Positions 16,908 to 25,407 of a DNA stretch of 64,000 bases are shown in pieces. The number at the start of each line of letters is the position of its first letter. Positions within the stretch are counted from its first letter, which is position 1. Source of the stretch: JAIYDJ01 sp031400505 (GTDB lineage: Bacteria > Pseudomonadota > Alphaproteobacteria > Rhodobacterales > Rhodobacteraceae); contig JANNPZ010000086.1 of the NCBI GenBank assembly GCA_031400505.1, positions 1 to 64,000 of the forward strand. Reading direction: 5' to 3'. The notes beneath the pieces are model-generated. The model was not told the origin of the DNA and ran no database searches. It was given only the letters and a program-made list of their open reading frames with translations. Made by a program: the position numbers and the translations under genes.

Positions 16908-17726
16908 GTGAGAAATGTGATGCATGCGGTTGTTCTGGCGGTGTGCGTCTTGGCGGGCGTTCCGGTTGCGGCACAGGAAACTGCGCTGCGCGTGTTGCAG
17001 ACCGGCGATGATACGCGGGGCTGGGAAGCGGTCGGGCGGATCAACATGGGCGCGCGGGGGTTTTGTACGGGTGCCTTGATCGGCGAAGATCTGGTGCTGA
17101 CCGCGGCGCATTGTCTGTTCGACAAGGAGTCTGGGGCGCGGGTGATGGCGGGCGACATCGAGTTTCTGGCCGGTTGGCGCAATGGTCGTGCGATCGCATA
17201 TCGTGGAGTTCGGCATGCCGTGGCACACCCGGACTATGTCTATGCCGGTGTGGACGGTCTTGACCGGGTTGCCTATGATATCGCCCTGTTGCAACTGGAT
17301 CAGCCGATCCGGTTGCCGTCGGTCAAGCCGTTTGCCGTGGATACCCGCCCGCAGAACGGTGACGAAGTGGGCGTGGTGTCTTATGCGCAGGACAGGGCTG
17401 ATGCGCCATCGGTTCAGGAGTTGTGCCATGTCCTTGGCCGGCAGCCTGGTGTTCTGGTCTTGTCCTGCATCGTTGATTTCGGGTCTTCTGGGGCACCGAT
17501 TTTTGCGCAGCGCGACGGGCAGATGAAAGTCGTGTCGGTCGTGTCGGCAAAAGCCGTGGTCGACGGACGCGATGTGGCACTTGGCACGTCGCTGGCAGAG
17601 CCTCTGGTTGCGTTGCGGGCCGAACTGACCGCCAGACAGGGCGCTGTGCATGGCGGAGCCCCCAAGGTGCGAATTCTTTCGGGCGGAGGCGGTGGCGGCG
17701 CGAAATTCATCAAACCCGCGCCCTGA
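16908..17726 (+). CDS. Secreted trypsin-like serine protease
   Basis: A chymotrypsin-fold protease of about 272 residues. A signal peptide ends near VPVAAQ. The catalytic His is in LTAAHC, Asp in YDIALLQL and Ser in GSSGAPIF, where the usual GDSGGP motif is altered but the nucleophile is kept. Cys pairs (TAAHC with the upstream FCTG, and ELC with LSC) could form disulfides. The C-terminus carries a Gly-rich linker (SGGGGGGAKF). The GTG at 16908 gives a basic n-region (MRNV) and follows GCAGG; the ATG at 16920 is the alternative. It should act in the periplasm or outside the cell; targets are unknown. Confidence 0.82.
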   Translation: MRNVMHAVVLAVCVLAGVPVAAQETALRVLQTGDDTRGWEAVGRINMGARGFCTGALIGEDLVLTAAHCLFDKESGARVMAGDIEFLAGWRNGRAIAYRGVRHAVAHPDYVYAGVDGLDRVAYDIALLQLDQPIRLPSVKPFAVDTRPQNGDEVGVVSYAQDRADAPSVQELCHVLGRQPGVLVLSCIVDFGSSGAPIFAQRDGQMKVVSVVSAKAVVDGRDVALGTSLAEPLVALRAELTARQGAVHGGAPKVRILSGGGGGGAKFIKPAP

Positions 17727-17734
17727 GCCGGGGT

Positions 17735-17764
17735 CTTGAAAGCAGGTTTCGCGCTTCCCAGATT
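17735..17764 (+). promoter_or_regulatory. RpoH (sigma-32)-type promoter for the hsp20 gene
   Basis: CTTGAAA (17735-17741), a 15-base spacer, then CCCAGATT (17757-17764) matches the heat-shock promoter pattern CTTGAAA-N13-17-CCCATnT. It also fits the alphaproteobacterial form CTTGAA-N17-CCANAT. It lies about 90 bases before the ATG of the Hsp20 gene. Confidence 0.6.
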
Positions 17765-17853
17765 TGCGATGCCCCCGGATGCCATGATGGGCCGGGGCAC
17801 GGCAGCCTGGCCCCAAAGGGCGGGCAAACCCTATCGCTTTTATGAGGATGACC

Positions 17854-18315
17854 ATGCGCAGCTATGATTTCACCCCGCTTTACCGGGCCACTGTCGGCTT
17901 TGACCGTGTCGCCGATCTGATGGACCGGGTGTTGACCACCGAGGTCGCACAACCGAGCTATCCGCCCTACAACATTGAAAAGCTTGAGGGCGACGCCTAT
18001 CGCATTTCGATCGCTGTGGCGGGCTTTACGCCGCAGGAATTGTCGGTAGAGGTCAAGGACGGCGCTTTGCACATTTCGGCCCGCAAGGCCCCCGAGGATG
18101 GGTCCAAGACTTATCTGCATCGCGGTATCGCCACGCGCGCCTTCGAGCGGCGCTTTGCCTTGGCCGACCATGTGCGCGTCACCGGGGCCGAGCATGCGAA
18201 CGGTATGCTGAACATCGATCTGATGCGCGAGACGCCCGAGGCGCTGAAGCCGCGCCGGATCGAGATCGGCCGCGCTGCCGATGTCGAGGTGAAGGCCGTC
18301 GCACATCAGGCCTGA
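17854..18315 (+). CDS. Small heat-shock protein, Hsp20/IbpA family
   Basis: A 153-residue alpha-crystallin-type chaperone. The core domain runs from about residue 36 (YPPYNIEKLEGDAYRISIAVAGF) through LSVEVKDGALHISARK, then ATRAFERRFALADHV to NGMLNIDL. It also has the N-terminal SPLYR-like TPLYRATVGFDRV of the IbpA class. It should bind unfolding proteins in the cytosol in oligomers. The ATG at 17854 is preferred because GAGGA lies at the right spacing; two in-frame ATGs occur 6 and 12 bases earlier. A sigma-32-like promoter lies upstream, and a hairpin terminator follows at 18340. Confidence 0.92.
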   Translation: MRSYDFTPLYRATVGFDRVADLMDRVLTTEVAQPSYPPYNIEKLEGDAYRISIAVAGFTPQELSVEVKDGALHISARKAPEDGSKTYLHRGIATRAFERRFALADHVRVTGAEHANGMLNIDLMRETPEALKPRRIEIGRAADVEVKAVAHQA

Positions 18316-18329
18316 GACAGCTTTGGATG

Positions 18330-19520
18330 TCAGATCGCGGGGCGCGCCGGCATGGCGCGCCCTTTGTGCTGTGCAAGCTGGCGCAGACTGATCAGCGCGA
18401 CCAACGCCCAAATCGCCAAGGTCAACGCCAATGCGAGCACGGCCCGCGCCCCGAATTTGGTCAGCAACAGGCCAAACACCGGGGCTGCGGTTGCAAAGGC
18501 CAGATTCATCGGCAAAGCCAGCCTTGCCGCCAGTCCGGCATAGGCAGCCGGGTCGAAGAGTTCCAGCGGCAGCGTGGCGCGTGCCACGCTCATCGATCCG
18601 CTGGCAGCCCCGAACAGAATCACGAAGACCCAAGCGGCGGCCGGGGTCGCGGTGAACAGGATGGCCAGTGACAGGCACAGCCCCGCTGTGGCCCAAACGG
18701 CGGTCACGGTGGCGGGTGCTGCGCGGGCGAACAGGAACTCTGCCGCGCGGGCGGCCACGCTTGCCACGCCCGTGATCGCAGCGGCAGCCACAGCCTGTGC
18801 AAGGGTCAGCCCGCAGGCCTGCAGCAGTTCGACCACCACGATCGCAAAGCCCCAGGTGACAAAGCCGATCAGCGACACCGCGACGGCGAGTTTGCGAAAC
18901 AGGCGGCGGTCGGGCTGGTCTGCGGTGCCCTGTAGGGTCGCGGCGCGCGGTGCGGGACGGCCGGCCTGCGCGTTGACCCACAGGTGCAAAGGCGTGCAGA
19001 GGCCAAGGTGCAGGGCGGCAAATACCCAAAGTGTGCCGCGCCAGCCGAAAGCCTCAAGCAGCAGCGCGGTGATGGGCAGCCCGATGCTGCCTGCAAGTCC
19101 GGTGATCAGCATCATCCCCGAAATCATCCGTTTGGCATCGGCCCCCAGAACCTGCACCAGCATCGAATTCGCCGCCGTGGTCAGCATCGCAGCCCCTGCC
19201 ACGCCCACCAGAACCCAGCCCGCCGCATAGCTGACAAGGCCCGTCGCCATCGCCAGGACCGCAAAACCAACCGCCGCAAAGGCCGAACCCGCGATCAGCA
19301 TCGGCCCCGCGCCCAACCGTTCAAACGGCTTGGCCATGGCGCGCGAGGCAACCGCCAGCGTCGCCAGAAACAGGCTGGACCCGGCAAGTGTCACCGGCAG
19401 GCCAAGCCCCAGATCGACCGAGATCGGCTGCGCAAGCAGTGCCAGCGCGTAGAAGGCGGTCGCCCAGCCGATCACTTGTGTGACCGACAGGGCAAGGACA
19501 AGGCGCAGGCCTTGCGTCAT
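18330..19520 (-). CDS. MFS transporter
   Basis: A 396-residue major facilitator with about 12 predicted transmembrane segments. It begins with a short cytoplasmic N-terminus and TQVIGWATAFYALALL, and SRAMAKPFERLGAGP stands in the loop 2-3 region. The general form fits the small drug/oxalate-formate-like antiporter groups, but no substrate motif is clear. Its start overlaps the stop of the vWA protein gene by 4 bases on the same strand, so it may be the third gene of the sigma factor operon. It is convergent with the Hsp20 gene. Confidence 0.85.
   Translation of the reverse strand: MTQGLRLVLALSVTQVIGWATAFYALALLAQPISVDLGLGLPVTLAGSSLFLATLAVASRAMAKPFERLGAGPMLIAGSAFAAVGFAVLAMATGLVSYAAGWVLVGVAGAAMLTTAANSMLVQVLGADAKRMISGMMLITGLAGSIGLPITALLLEAFGWRGTLWVFAALHLGLCTPLHLWVNAQAGRPAPRAATLQGTADQPDRRLFRKLAVAVSLIGFVTWGFAIVVVELLQACGLTLAQAVAAAAITGVASVAARAAEFLFARAAPATVTAVWATAGLCLSLAILFTATPAAAWVFVILFGAASGSMSVARATLPLELFDPAAYAGLAARLALPMNLAFATAAPVFGLLLTKFGARAVLALALTLAIWALVALISLRQLAQHKGRAMPARPAI
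18340..18362 (+). terminator. Hairpin terminator after hsp20
   Basis: GGGCGCGCC (18340-18348) pairs perfectly with GGCGCGCCC (18354-18362) around a GGCAT loop, and TTTGTG follows. It lies inside the 3' end of the convergent MFS gene. Confidence 0.6.
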
Positions 19521-21541
19521 GGTTCCGAAAGGCTTTGCGCAAGCCGCATCAGGGTGATGGCCTCTGCGCGGTAACCGAACGGGTCCTCGCCCCGGTTGGC
19601 GGTCGCCAGTGCTATCGCCTGATCCCAGCCCCAGTTTTCAAGGTAGACCGAATTTTGCAGCAATTGCCCGAAGCCTGCGATGGCGGCGGCGAACCGGGCA
19701 TCTGCGCCGGCTGGGGATTCGATGATCGGGGTTTCGGTCAGTATCGAAGTGTCGCGGCCCGGCGCTTTGTAGCGCAGGCGCAGAAAGCCAAGTTCGGGGC
19801 CGTCTGAAGGGCCGGCTGCAGGGGCGGTCACGGTGTCGGTTGCAGGGCCGTAACGCAGGGGGGGATTGCGCAATGCTGCACTGCCGGGGGGGGTGATTTC
19901 GTAGATCGCAGTCACTTGATGTCCTGCGCCAATCTCGCCCGCGTCGATTCTGTCATTGTTGAAATCCTCGCGGGCCAACATGCGGGTCTCATAGCCGATC
20001 AGGCGGTACTCGCCAACCTGTTCCGGGTTCCATTCGATCTGGAGTTTCACATCGTTCGCGATGGGGAAGAGGGCACCGGTCAGTTGATCGACAAGGGATT
20101 TTTGCGCTTCGGCCAACGTGTCGATATAGACGGCTGTCCCATTGCCGTTCTGCGACAGCGCCTGCATCGTCGCATCATCCAGATTGCCTCGTCCGAAGCC
20201 CAGAACCGACAGATATGCGATGTCGCGGTTCTTGGCGACATAGGCTGCCAAACCTTCGGGGTCGCTGACGCCCAGGTTGAAGTCGCCGTCGGTTGCCAAA
20301 AGGATGCGACTCAACTCGCCATCTTCGGTCATGGATTTGGCGATTTGGTAGGCCAGGGTCAGGCCTTCGGCCCCTGCCGTCCCGCCGCCTGCGACGAGAT
20401 TGTCGAGAGCGGCCAGAATCTTGGCGCTGTCACGGCTGGGTGTGGGGGGCAGAACTTCGCCGGCCGATCCGGCATAGGCGACAATGGCGATCTGATCCTC
20501 GGGGCGAAGCTGGCCAAGCAGCAGGCGAAGCGACTGCTTTAGCAGCGGCAGCTTGTTGGGCTCGTCCATCGACCCCGAAGTGTCGATCAGGAAGACCAGG
20601 TTCAGGGCCGGGCGATCTGCGATACTGGGCAGGCGACCCTGCAAGGCGATATGAACCAGTTTCGTGGCGGGATTCCAGGGGGTTGTCAGGGTGGTCAGAG
20701 TTGCGCGGAACGGGTCGGTTTCAGGAGCAGGAGCAGGATAGGAATAGGGAAAATAGTTCACCATTTCTTCGATCCGAACCGCAGCAAGGTCGGGCAGTTG
20801 ACCTGCGTTCAACGATGAGCGGATGACGGCGTAGGATGCGGTATCGACGTCGATCGAGAAGGTCGAGACGGGTGCCTCGGCAGTGATCTTGACCGGGTTC
20901 GGGTCGGCTTCCGGATAGGCTTCGGTGTCGGGGTTTGGGGGGGCGGCATAGGCAAGGTCTTGTTCTGCATCGGCAACCATCTGGGATGCTGCCACTGCCG
21001 TTGTCATTGCGCCCTCGTCCACCTGGTGCGGCATCGCGGGGGCGGGGGCGGGGGGTGTGGCGGGGGGTGTGGCGGTGGCTTCTTTGCTGCGGGTCAGCAT
21101 GTTCGCTTCGGCCTCGGTCGGGGCTGCAGTCGGGGTTGCTGGAACGGCCACGGGTGCTGCCTCTGCCAGTTGCGGGACGCCGGGCGTCACCGTGCGCGTT
21201 TCTTCTTGCGTGACAGGGACTGTTTTGGGGGCTGCGTCAGGCAGGGCGATCTGCATCGGGGACCGGGTCAGAGGCGGGACGACAACCATCGCCAGCGTCA
21301 GTGCCGCGACAGAGGTGGTGGTGGCCAGTATCGGCCGCAAAGTGAGGAATTTCAGCATGTTGCGTGCTCCATTCAGGAACCCGGTGCGGGTGGGTTCGGG
21401 AATAGGACGCGCCGTTGCGGGCGATCCTTGGAGGGCGTCAAAGTTTTTCATGGCCAATGCAATGGCGTCGGCTTTGGCGCTCGCATCGGGGGCGGGCAGA
21501 CTGCGCAAGGCGTCCGCTAGGTTCTTGAAATCATCCGTCAT
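19517..21541 (-). CDS. Membrane-anchored vWA-domain protein (YfbK-like), coupled to an ECF sigma factor
   Basis: A 674-residue protein from the ATG at 21541, which overlaps the sigma factor stop by 4 bases; the longer open frame upstream is antisense to the sigma gene. The N-terminal 65 residues are short, helical and cytosolic (MTDDFKNLADALRSL), followed by one membrane segment near residues 68-90. A Pro/Ala/Thr-rich linker and a lipid-free periplasmic part then lead to a von Willebrand A domain whose MIDAS motif DTSGSM is near residue 322. A C-terminal DUF3520-like region carries RLRYKAPG. The layout suggests an anti-sigma-type cytosolic head fused to a periplasmic sensor, an inference. Confidence 0.85.
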   Translation of the reverse strand: MTDDFKNLADALRSLPAPDASAKADAIALAMKNFDALQGSPATARPIPEPTRTGFLNGARNMLKFLTLRPILATTTSVAALTLAMVVVPPLTRSPMQIALPDAAPKTVPVTQEETRTVTPGVPQLAEAAPVAVPATPTAAPTEAEANMLTRSKEATATPPATPPAPAPAMPHQVDEGAMTTAVAASQMVADAEQDLAYAAPPNPDTEAYPEADPNPVKITAEAPVSTFSIDVDTASYAVIRSSLNAGQLPDLAAVRIEEMVNYFPYSYPAPAPETDPFRATLTTLTTPWNPATKLVHIALQGRLPSIADRPALNLVFLIDTSGSMDEPNKLPLLKQSLRLLLGQLRPEDQIAIVAYAGSAGEVLPPTPSRDSAKILAALDNLVAGGGTAGAEGLTLAYQIAKSMTEDGELSRILLATDGDFNLGVSDPEGLAAYVAKNRDIAYLSVLGFGRGNLDDATMQALSQNGNGTAVYIDTLAEAQKSLVDQLTGALFPIANDVKLQIEWNPEQVGEYRLIGYETRMLAREDFNNDRIDAGEIGAGHQVTAIYEITPPGSAALRNPPLRYGPATDTVTAPAAGPSDGPELGFLRLRYKAPGRDTSILTETPIIESPAGADARFAAAIAGFGQLLQNSVYLENWGWDQAIALATANRGEDPFGYRAEAITLMRLAQSLSEP

Positions 21542-22083
21542 TTTGCCTCCAGGGTCGCCAGGGCACGCAGGCGTTTCTTCACTTGCGCCATCCGCCAGGC
21601 GATCGTGCCTTCGGACAGGCCCAACACAACTGCGGCTTCGGCCTGCGTCATCTCTTCCCCCAACACCAGCGCAACAGTGTCGCGCAACTCGACAGGCAGT
21701 TGGCGCATGGTTTCCGCCAGCCAGTCCAGCGTCTGCCCTTGGGTCGCAATCTCGTCCTGGCGCGCGATTTCCCAGTCTCCCCAACCGCTTGCAGTCTTGC
21801 TTCGCACAGCATTGCGTCGGCGCAGGTCATGGGCTGCGTTCATCACCACGCGGTAAAGCCAGGTGGTAAACCGCGCCTCGCCCCGCCAGCCGCGCAGTTT
21901 GGCGGGAAGAGCGGCACAGATGTCTTGCGCAAGGTCCTGCGCATCCGCCCGGTTTCCGCAAAGCCGGAAGGCGAGGGCGTAAACCCGGTCATAGTGCCGC
22001 GCCACCAGCGCTGCAAACGCAGGCCGGTCGCCGCTCGCTGCGGCTGAGGCAAGGGTTTCATCCGGCGTATCCATCAGCATCAC
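21538..22083 (-). CDS. ECF-family RNA polymerase sigma factor
   Basis: A 181-residue sigma-70 family protein of the extracytoplasmic function class. Region 2 contains FAALVARHYDRVYALAFRLCGNRADAQDLAQDICAALP and the promoter-melting segment FTTWLYRVVMNAAHDLRRR. Region 4 contains LPVELRDTVALVLGEEMTQAEAAVVLGLSEGTIAWRMAQVKKRL. It is the first gene of an operon with the vWA membrane protein and perhaps the MFS transporter. Met1 and Met4 are both possible starts. Its signal and regulon are unknown. Confidence 0.93.
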   Translation of the reverse strand: MMLMDTPDETLASAAASGDRPAFAALVARHYDRVYALAFRLCGNRADAQDLAQDICAALPAKLRGWRGEARFTTWLYRVVMNAAHDLRRRNAVRSKTASGWGDWEIARQDEIATQGQTLDWLAETMRQLPVELRDTVALVLGEEMTQAEAAVVLGLSEGTIAWRMAQVKKRLRALATLEAK

Positions 22084-22656
22084 GATAGGTCAGACGCGCG
22101 GGGCGGGGCAATCCTTGGCACGGATCAGGGGTTTCTTTGTGCCCGTGCTTTTACCTCTGGGCTTGGCCGCCCAAGACAGGGTTTTCCGTCTGTCATGCGC
22201 CCTTTGCCCTAGATTGCGCGCCGGCAAAGGGATCGAAGGCCGAACGCCCCTCAGTCGGACACCTGCCGGTGACTTGGGGGGCTGGCCGGCGTGGTTCTGT
22301 GGATGGTGATCCTTTCCGGATTTCTTGCTGAGCGACTGCTCTGGTTGCAACTGTTTGCCGGCACCATTTCAGTGCTCGAGGTCGCAGTTCACATTTTGGG
22401 CTAGGGGGTCTTTGGTGAATGGCAAAGCCTTGCGATCCTGATCGGTTGGCCCTGAACCTTGCAGGCGGTGCGGTGCTCGATCCCGCGCCTGTGCCATTGC
22501 GTGGCGAGGGGATTGTATTGCAAAGCAAATGCGCCTATGTGAACCGCGCGACGCTTTCTTCATCGACCTTCTGTTTCCTTACGGCGCAGTCTCGATCCAA
22601 GCAAACTGAGCCGGGCCACCGCAGTTCCGCGGGTGGCGAAACTAGGAGTAGACACG
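22084..22656. other. 573-base stretch without a convincing gene
   Basis: This region lies between the start of the ECF sigma factor gene and cspA. Open frames here are short, overlap each other on both strands and have poor third-position GC bias. It contains a perfect 9-base inverted repeat at 22200-22231, and a 33-residue hydrophobic frame at 22303-22404 without a clear ribosome-binding site. It presumably holds the sigma-operon promoter and a long cspA leader. I cannot assign promoters with confidence. Confidence 0.6.
22200..22231. repeat. Perfect 9-base inverted repeat (possible structured RNA or terminator)
   Basis: CCCTTTGCC (22200-22208) and GGCAAAGGG (22223-22231) are separated by 14 bases. 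There is no T run, so a terminator is not clear. It could be part of a small RNA or of the cspA leader. Confidence 0.4.
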
Positions 22657-22863
22657 ATGGCCAATGGCACCGTGAAATGGTTCAACGCAACCAAGGGTTT
22701 TGGGTTCATCGCGCCCGCAAACGGCAACCGTGATGTGTTCGTGCACATCTCGGCGCTGGAGCGTGCCGGGATCCGTCAGCTGAACGACGGTCAGGCCGTG
22801 ACGTTCGACATCGAATCTGGTCGTGACGGCCGCGAGTCGGCGACGAACCTCGCACTGGCATAG
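22657..22863 (+). CDS. Cold-shock protein, CspA family
   Basis: A 68-residue single cold-shock domain. The RNA-binding motifs are RNP1 KGFGFI and RNP2 VFVHIS, after the N-terminal GTVKWFN. It binds single-stranded RNA and DNA and acts as an RNA chaperone. The ATG at 22657 is preceded by AGGAG at 22645-22649; eight extra upstream codons in the frame are not needed. The gene is monocistronic, with a long upstream region and a textbook intrinsic terminator after it. Several Csp paralogues are usual in alphaproteobacteria, so cold induction of this copy is not assured. Confidence 0.97.
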   Translation: MANGTVKWFNATKGFGFIAPANGNRDVFVHISALERAGIRQLNDGQAVTFDIESGRDGRESATNLALA

Positions 22864-22884
22864 TTCAGGGTAGATCTTTCGGAA

Positions 22885-22915
22885 ACGGGGGCTGCGCAAG
22901 CAGCCCCCGTTTTCT
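22885..22915 (+). terminator. Intrinsic terminator of the csp gene
   Basis: ACGGGGGCTGC pairs with GCAGCCCCCGT (11 bp) around a GCAA tetraloop and is followed by TTTCTTTT. This is the clearest rho-independent terminator in the window. Confidence 0.93.
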
Positions 22916-22998
22916 TTTGTGGGGCGGGCTCTTCCGCTTTTCCAGCGTCATCGCCTGCTCCTGCGCCGGATCTGCAATCGGGCATCCGGCCCCTGGCG

Positions 22999-23487
22999 TC
23001 AGGCAAACAGGCTGTCAAAGACCGCAAACGCGCCATTGCGGGTGGCAAGCAGGCGCAGATCTCCGGTTGCGCGCGCATATGCCAAGGTGGCGCGGTAGGT
23101 TTGTTGCCCAAACGAGCCGTCAATCGCACCTCTGTAAAAGCCGCGTCGGGCCAGCTGGCGCTGGATAGCTTGACGTTCGTTGTAGGAATAGCTGTTGAAG
23201 GCCTGTGCCGAGGACGTGCTGTAGATGTCGGTCGGTGGGTGTGCGGGCTGATAGTACACCGGGGCCCTGCCGTGTTCGGGTACGGCATAGATGACATTTG
23301 GTTTCGGGTTGTTGTTCTTGTTAATCTCTTTGATCACGGCGGTCACGGCGAGGGTGCCAAGAACACCTTTGAGAACATCCTGTTCGCGCTGTCCCCAGGC
23401 AAGCGCCGGAGAGGCAGGAATGGCAACAGAAATCGCCAGCAGCGCGGCGATGGCAGTGGATTTCGTGGATTTGACACAGGGCAGCAT
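22999..23487 (-). CDS. Secreted protein with a peptidoglycan-binding-like C-terminus
   Basis: About 162 residues from MLPCVKSTKS, chosen because AAAGGA precedes the ATG at 23487 and the result is a good signal peptide (AIAALLAISVAIPASPALA). The mature protein has a short helix (DVLKGVLGTLAVTAVIKEI), a Pro/Tyr-rich linker, and a C-terminal unit YNERQAIQRQLARRGFYRGAIDGSFGQQTYRAT. That unit resembles the PG_binding_1 repeat (Q..L...G.Y.G.IDG.FG..T). It should be periplasmic and may bind the cell wall. No catalytic domain is visible. Confidence 0.8.
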   Translation of the reverse strand: MLPCVKSTKSTAIAALLAISVAIPASPALAWGQREQDVLKGVLGTLAVTAVIKEINKNNNPKPNVIYAVPEHGRAPVYYQPAHPPTDIYSTSSAQAFNSYSYNERQAIQRQLARRGFYRGAIDGSFGQQTYRATLAYARATGDLRLLATRNGAFAVFDSLFA

Positions 23488-23628
23488 GTCGGGTTCCTTT
23501 GTGATGGCTGAATTGCCTGAACCCAAATGAAGCCAACCTGCTGCGCTAAGCAAAGTCAGGCAAGTGATATCGCATATCAACGACAATCATCGCCATGACC
23601 CGGGCGCGTAAGGCATTGAAAAGCCTTG

Positions 23629-24903
23629 TCAGGCCTTGCCAACCAGAACCTTGTCGATGCGGCGGTCGTCGAGGTCGATCACTTCGAATCGATAGCCTCC
23701 GGCCGTCACATGTTCGCCCAGACTCGGCAGGCGGCGCATCTGGTTCAACACCAGACCCGCAACCGTTTCATAGTCCCCGGCCATGTCCAACGGCAGGTTC
23801 AGCTTCTCGCAGAACTCGTCCGCCGGCATCCAGCCCGCTACCAGCCAGCTGCCATCGGCGCGCTGCACCATCGCGGGTTCGTTCGATTGCGCTTCGGCAA
23901 AGGTGCCGGTGATCGCCTCAAGGATATCGCCGGTGGTGATGATGCCTTCGAAATGACCGTATTCGTCATAAACCAGCGCCATGTGGTTGGTAGACGAGCG
24001 CAGGATTTCGATCACGTCCAGCGCATCGGTCATGTCCGACACCACGGGCACCTCGCGCATCAGTTTGGCCACGTCGAGGGGTTGGTTGGTGGTCACTGCG
24101 GCGAAGGCATCGGTGACATAAAGGACGCCGACGACCTCTTCGGTTTCCGGGTTGCGCACTGGCAGGCGCGGACGACCGGACTTGCGGATCGCGTCCAGCG
24201 TCTCGCGGGGCGTGGCCCCGAGGTCGATGGTTTCCACATCACGACGCGGTGTCATCAGCGCGCGGGCAGAGCGGTCGGCCAGGCGCATCACACCCGTCAG
24301 CATTTCCTGTTCTTCGTCTTCGATGACGCCTTCGAACCGCGCCTCGGCCAGGATGGTGCGGACCTCTTCCTCGGTCACCCGGTTGGTGTTTTCCTTTGAA
24401 ACACCAAGCAGCGCCAGAACAAGCTGGCCGGATCTGTCCAGAAGCCAGATCACCGGCGAGGTCACCCGCGCCACCACCGCCATGATCGGTGCTGCCATCA
24501 TCGCCACACCTTCGGGGTCTTTCAAAGCGATCTGTTTTGGCACCAGTTCGCCCACGATCAGCGAAAGGTAAGTCAGGATGACGACGACCGAGCCCACACC
24601 CAAGGTTTGCGCCCAGTCCGGATCGACCCCCATGGCGAGCAGTCCGTTGGCCAATCTGCCCCCCAGCGTCGCGCCCGAGATCGCGCCGGACAGCACACCG
24701 ACCAAGGTGATGCCGATCTGGACCGATGACAGAAAGCGGCCCGGGTCGGCCGCCAGCGTGATCGCAATCGCCGCGCGTTTGTTGCCCGCCTCTGCCAGCG
24801 GCTTCAGCCTGGCAGGACGTGACGACACGATTGCCAGTTCCGACATCGCAAGCGCGCCGTTGAACAGGATCAGGACGGCGACAATCAGAATTTCAAGGAG
24901 CAA
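23629..24903 (-). CDS. Hemolysin/CNNM family protein with CBS domains (TlyC/CorC type)
   Basis: A 424-residue membrane protein. The N-terminal DUF21/CNNM domain (about 1-190) has four hydrophobic segments and the start LIVAVLILFNGALAMSELAIVSSR. A CBS pair covers about 205-330 (MTPRRDVETIDL, GRLPVRN-type motif, DEYGHFEGIITTGDILEAI). A C-terminal CorC/HlyC domain (about 345-424) includes WMPADEF and AGLVLNQMRRLPSLGEHV. Family members transport or regulate Mg2+/Co2+, and the haemolysin label is historical. The gene is alone, with no partner ybeY or lnt nearby. Confidence 0.9.
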   Translation of the reverse strand: MLLEILIVAVLILFNGALAMSELAIVSSRPARLKPLAEAGNKRAAIAITLAADPGRFLSSVQIGITLVGVLSGAISGATLGGRLANGLLAMGVDPDWAQTLGVGSVVVILTYLSLIVGELVPKQIALKDPEGVAMMAAPIMAVVARVTSPVIWLLDRSGQLVLALLGVSKENTNRVTEEEVRTILAEARFEGVIEDEEQEMLTGVMRLADRSARALMTPRRDVETIDLGATPRETLDAIRKSGRPRLPVRNPETEEVVGVLYVTDAFAAVTTNQPLDVAKLMREVPVVSDMTDALDVIEILRSSTNHMALVYDEYGHFEGIITTGDILEAITGTFAEAQSNEPAMVQRADGSWLVAGWMPADEFCEKLNLPLDMAGDYETVAGLVLNQMRRLPSLGEHVTAGGYRFEVIDLDDRRIDKVLVGKA

Positions 24904-24971
24904 GGGAAGCCGGCGCGTTGTTTCGGATGACTTTGTCTAAGCCATAGCCAAGGGGGTCGCAACCGCGCCGG

Positions 24972-25340
24972 TCACTTCAGGCGGAAAGTGAAGTGTTTGC
25001 GCACCGTTTCGGTTATCTGCCAGGTGCCTTTGAACGCCGCATCGACCACGAAAGCATCGCCCGCGGTCAAGGTCACCGGGGTGCCGCCGCCGGGGGTGCC
25101 GTCGTCGGGAGTAATGGTGACAGAGCCTGCGATCATGTGAACGAATTCGGCTGCGGTGTAGCTGGCACGATAGCTGCCCGGGGTGCATTCCCAATATCCC
25201 GCAATCGTCGTGCCATCCGGCGCGGCGTGTAGGACCCAGGTGGTCATCCGGGGCTGGCCTGCGATGGGCACCCAGCCGGGAATATCGGCCGTATTGGCGG
25301 TGACGGCAGAAAGGTCGGGCAGTTTGGTGACGGTTTGCAA
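24972..25340 (-). CDS. Cupin-domain protein
   Basis: A small cupin. The conserved part (PGWVPIAGQPRMTTWVLHAAPDGTTIAGYWECTPGSYRASYTAAEFVHMIAGSVTI onward) fits the cupin_3/DUF861 group, with the core barrel strands around YTAAEFVHMIAGSVTI and AGDAFVVDAAFKGTW. A TTG at 25340 preceded by AAAGG gives a 122-residue protein of normal family length. The open frame goes back to an ATG at 25436, which would place 32 extra residues across the paired operator sites. Function unknown. It is divergent from a small membrane-protein gene. Confidence 0.8.
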   Translation of the reverse strand: MQTVTKLPDLSAVTANTADIPGWVPIAGQPRMTTWVLHAAPDGTTIAGYWECTPGSYRASYTAAEFVHMIAGSVTITPDDGTPGGGTPVTLTAGDAFVVDAAFKGTWQITETVRKHFTFRLK

Positions 25341-25407
25341 GGGGCACCTTTTGGTCGCTTGACCGGTGCTAGCGCGAACCTGGCGACAGGGCAATGGATT
25401 GATGCTT

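Noticed and set aside
21542..21784. N-terminal 81-codon extension of the vWA protein frame
   Set aside because: It lies antisense to the C-terminal half of the ECF sigma factor and is Arg/Cys-rich. The ATG in the sigma stop codon at 21541 gives a normal start.
22090..22350. Lys-rich open frame on the minus strand upstream of the ECF sigma gene
   Set aside because: No ribosome-binding site or family features, and weak third-position GC bias. It overlaps other short frames, so I treat it as chance.
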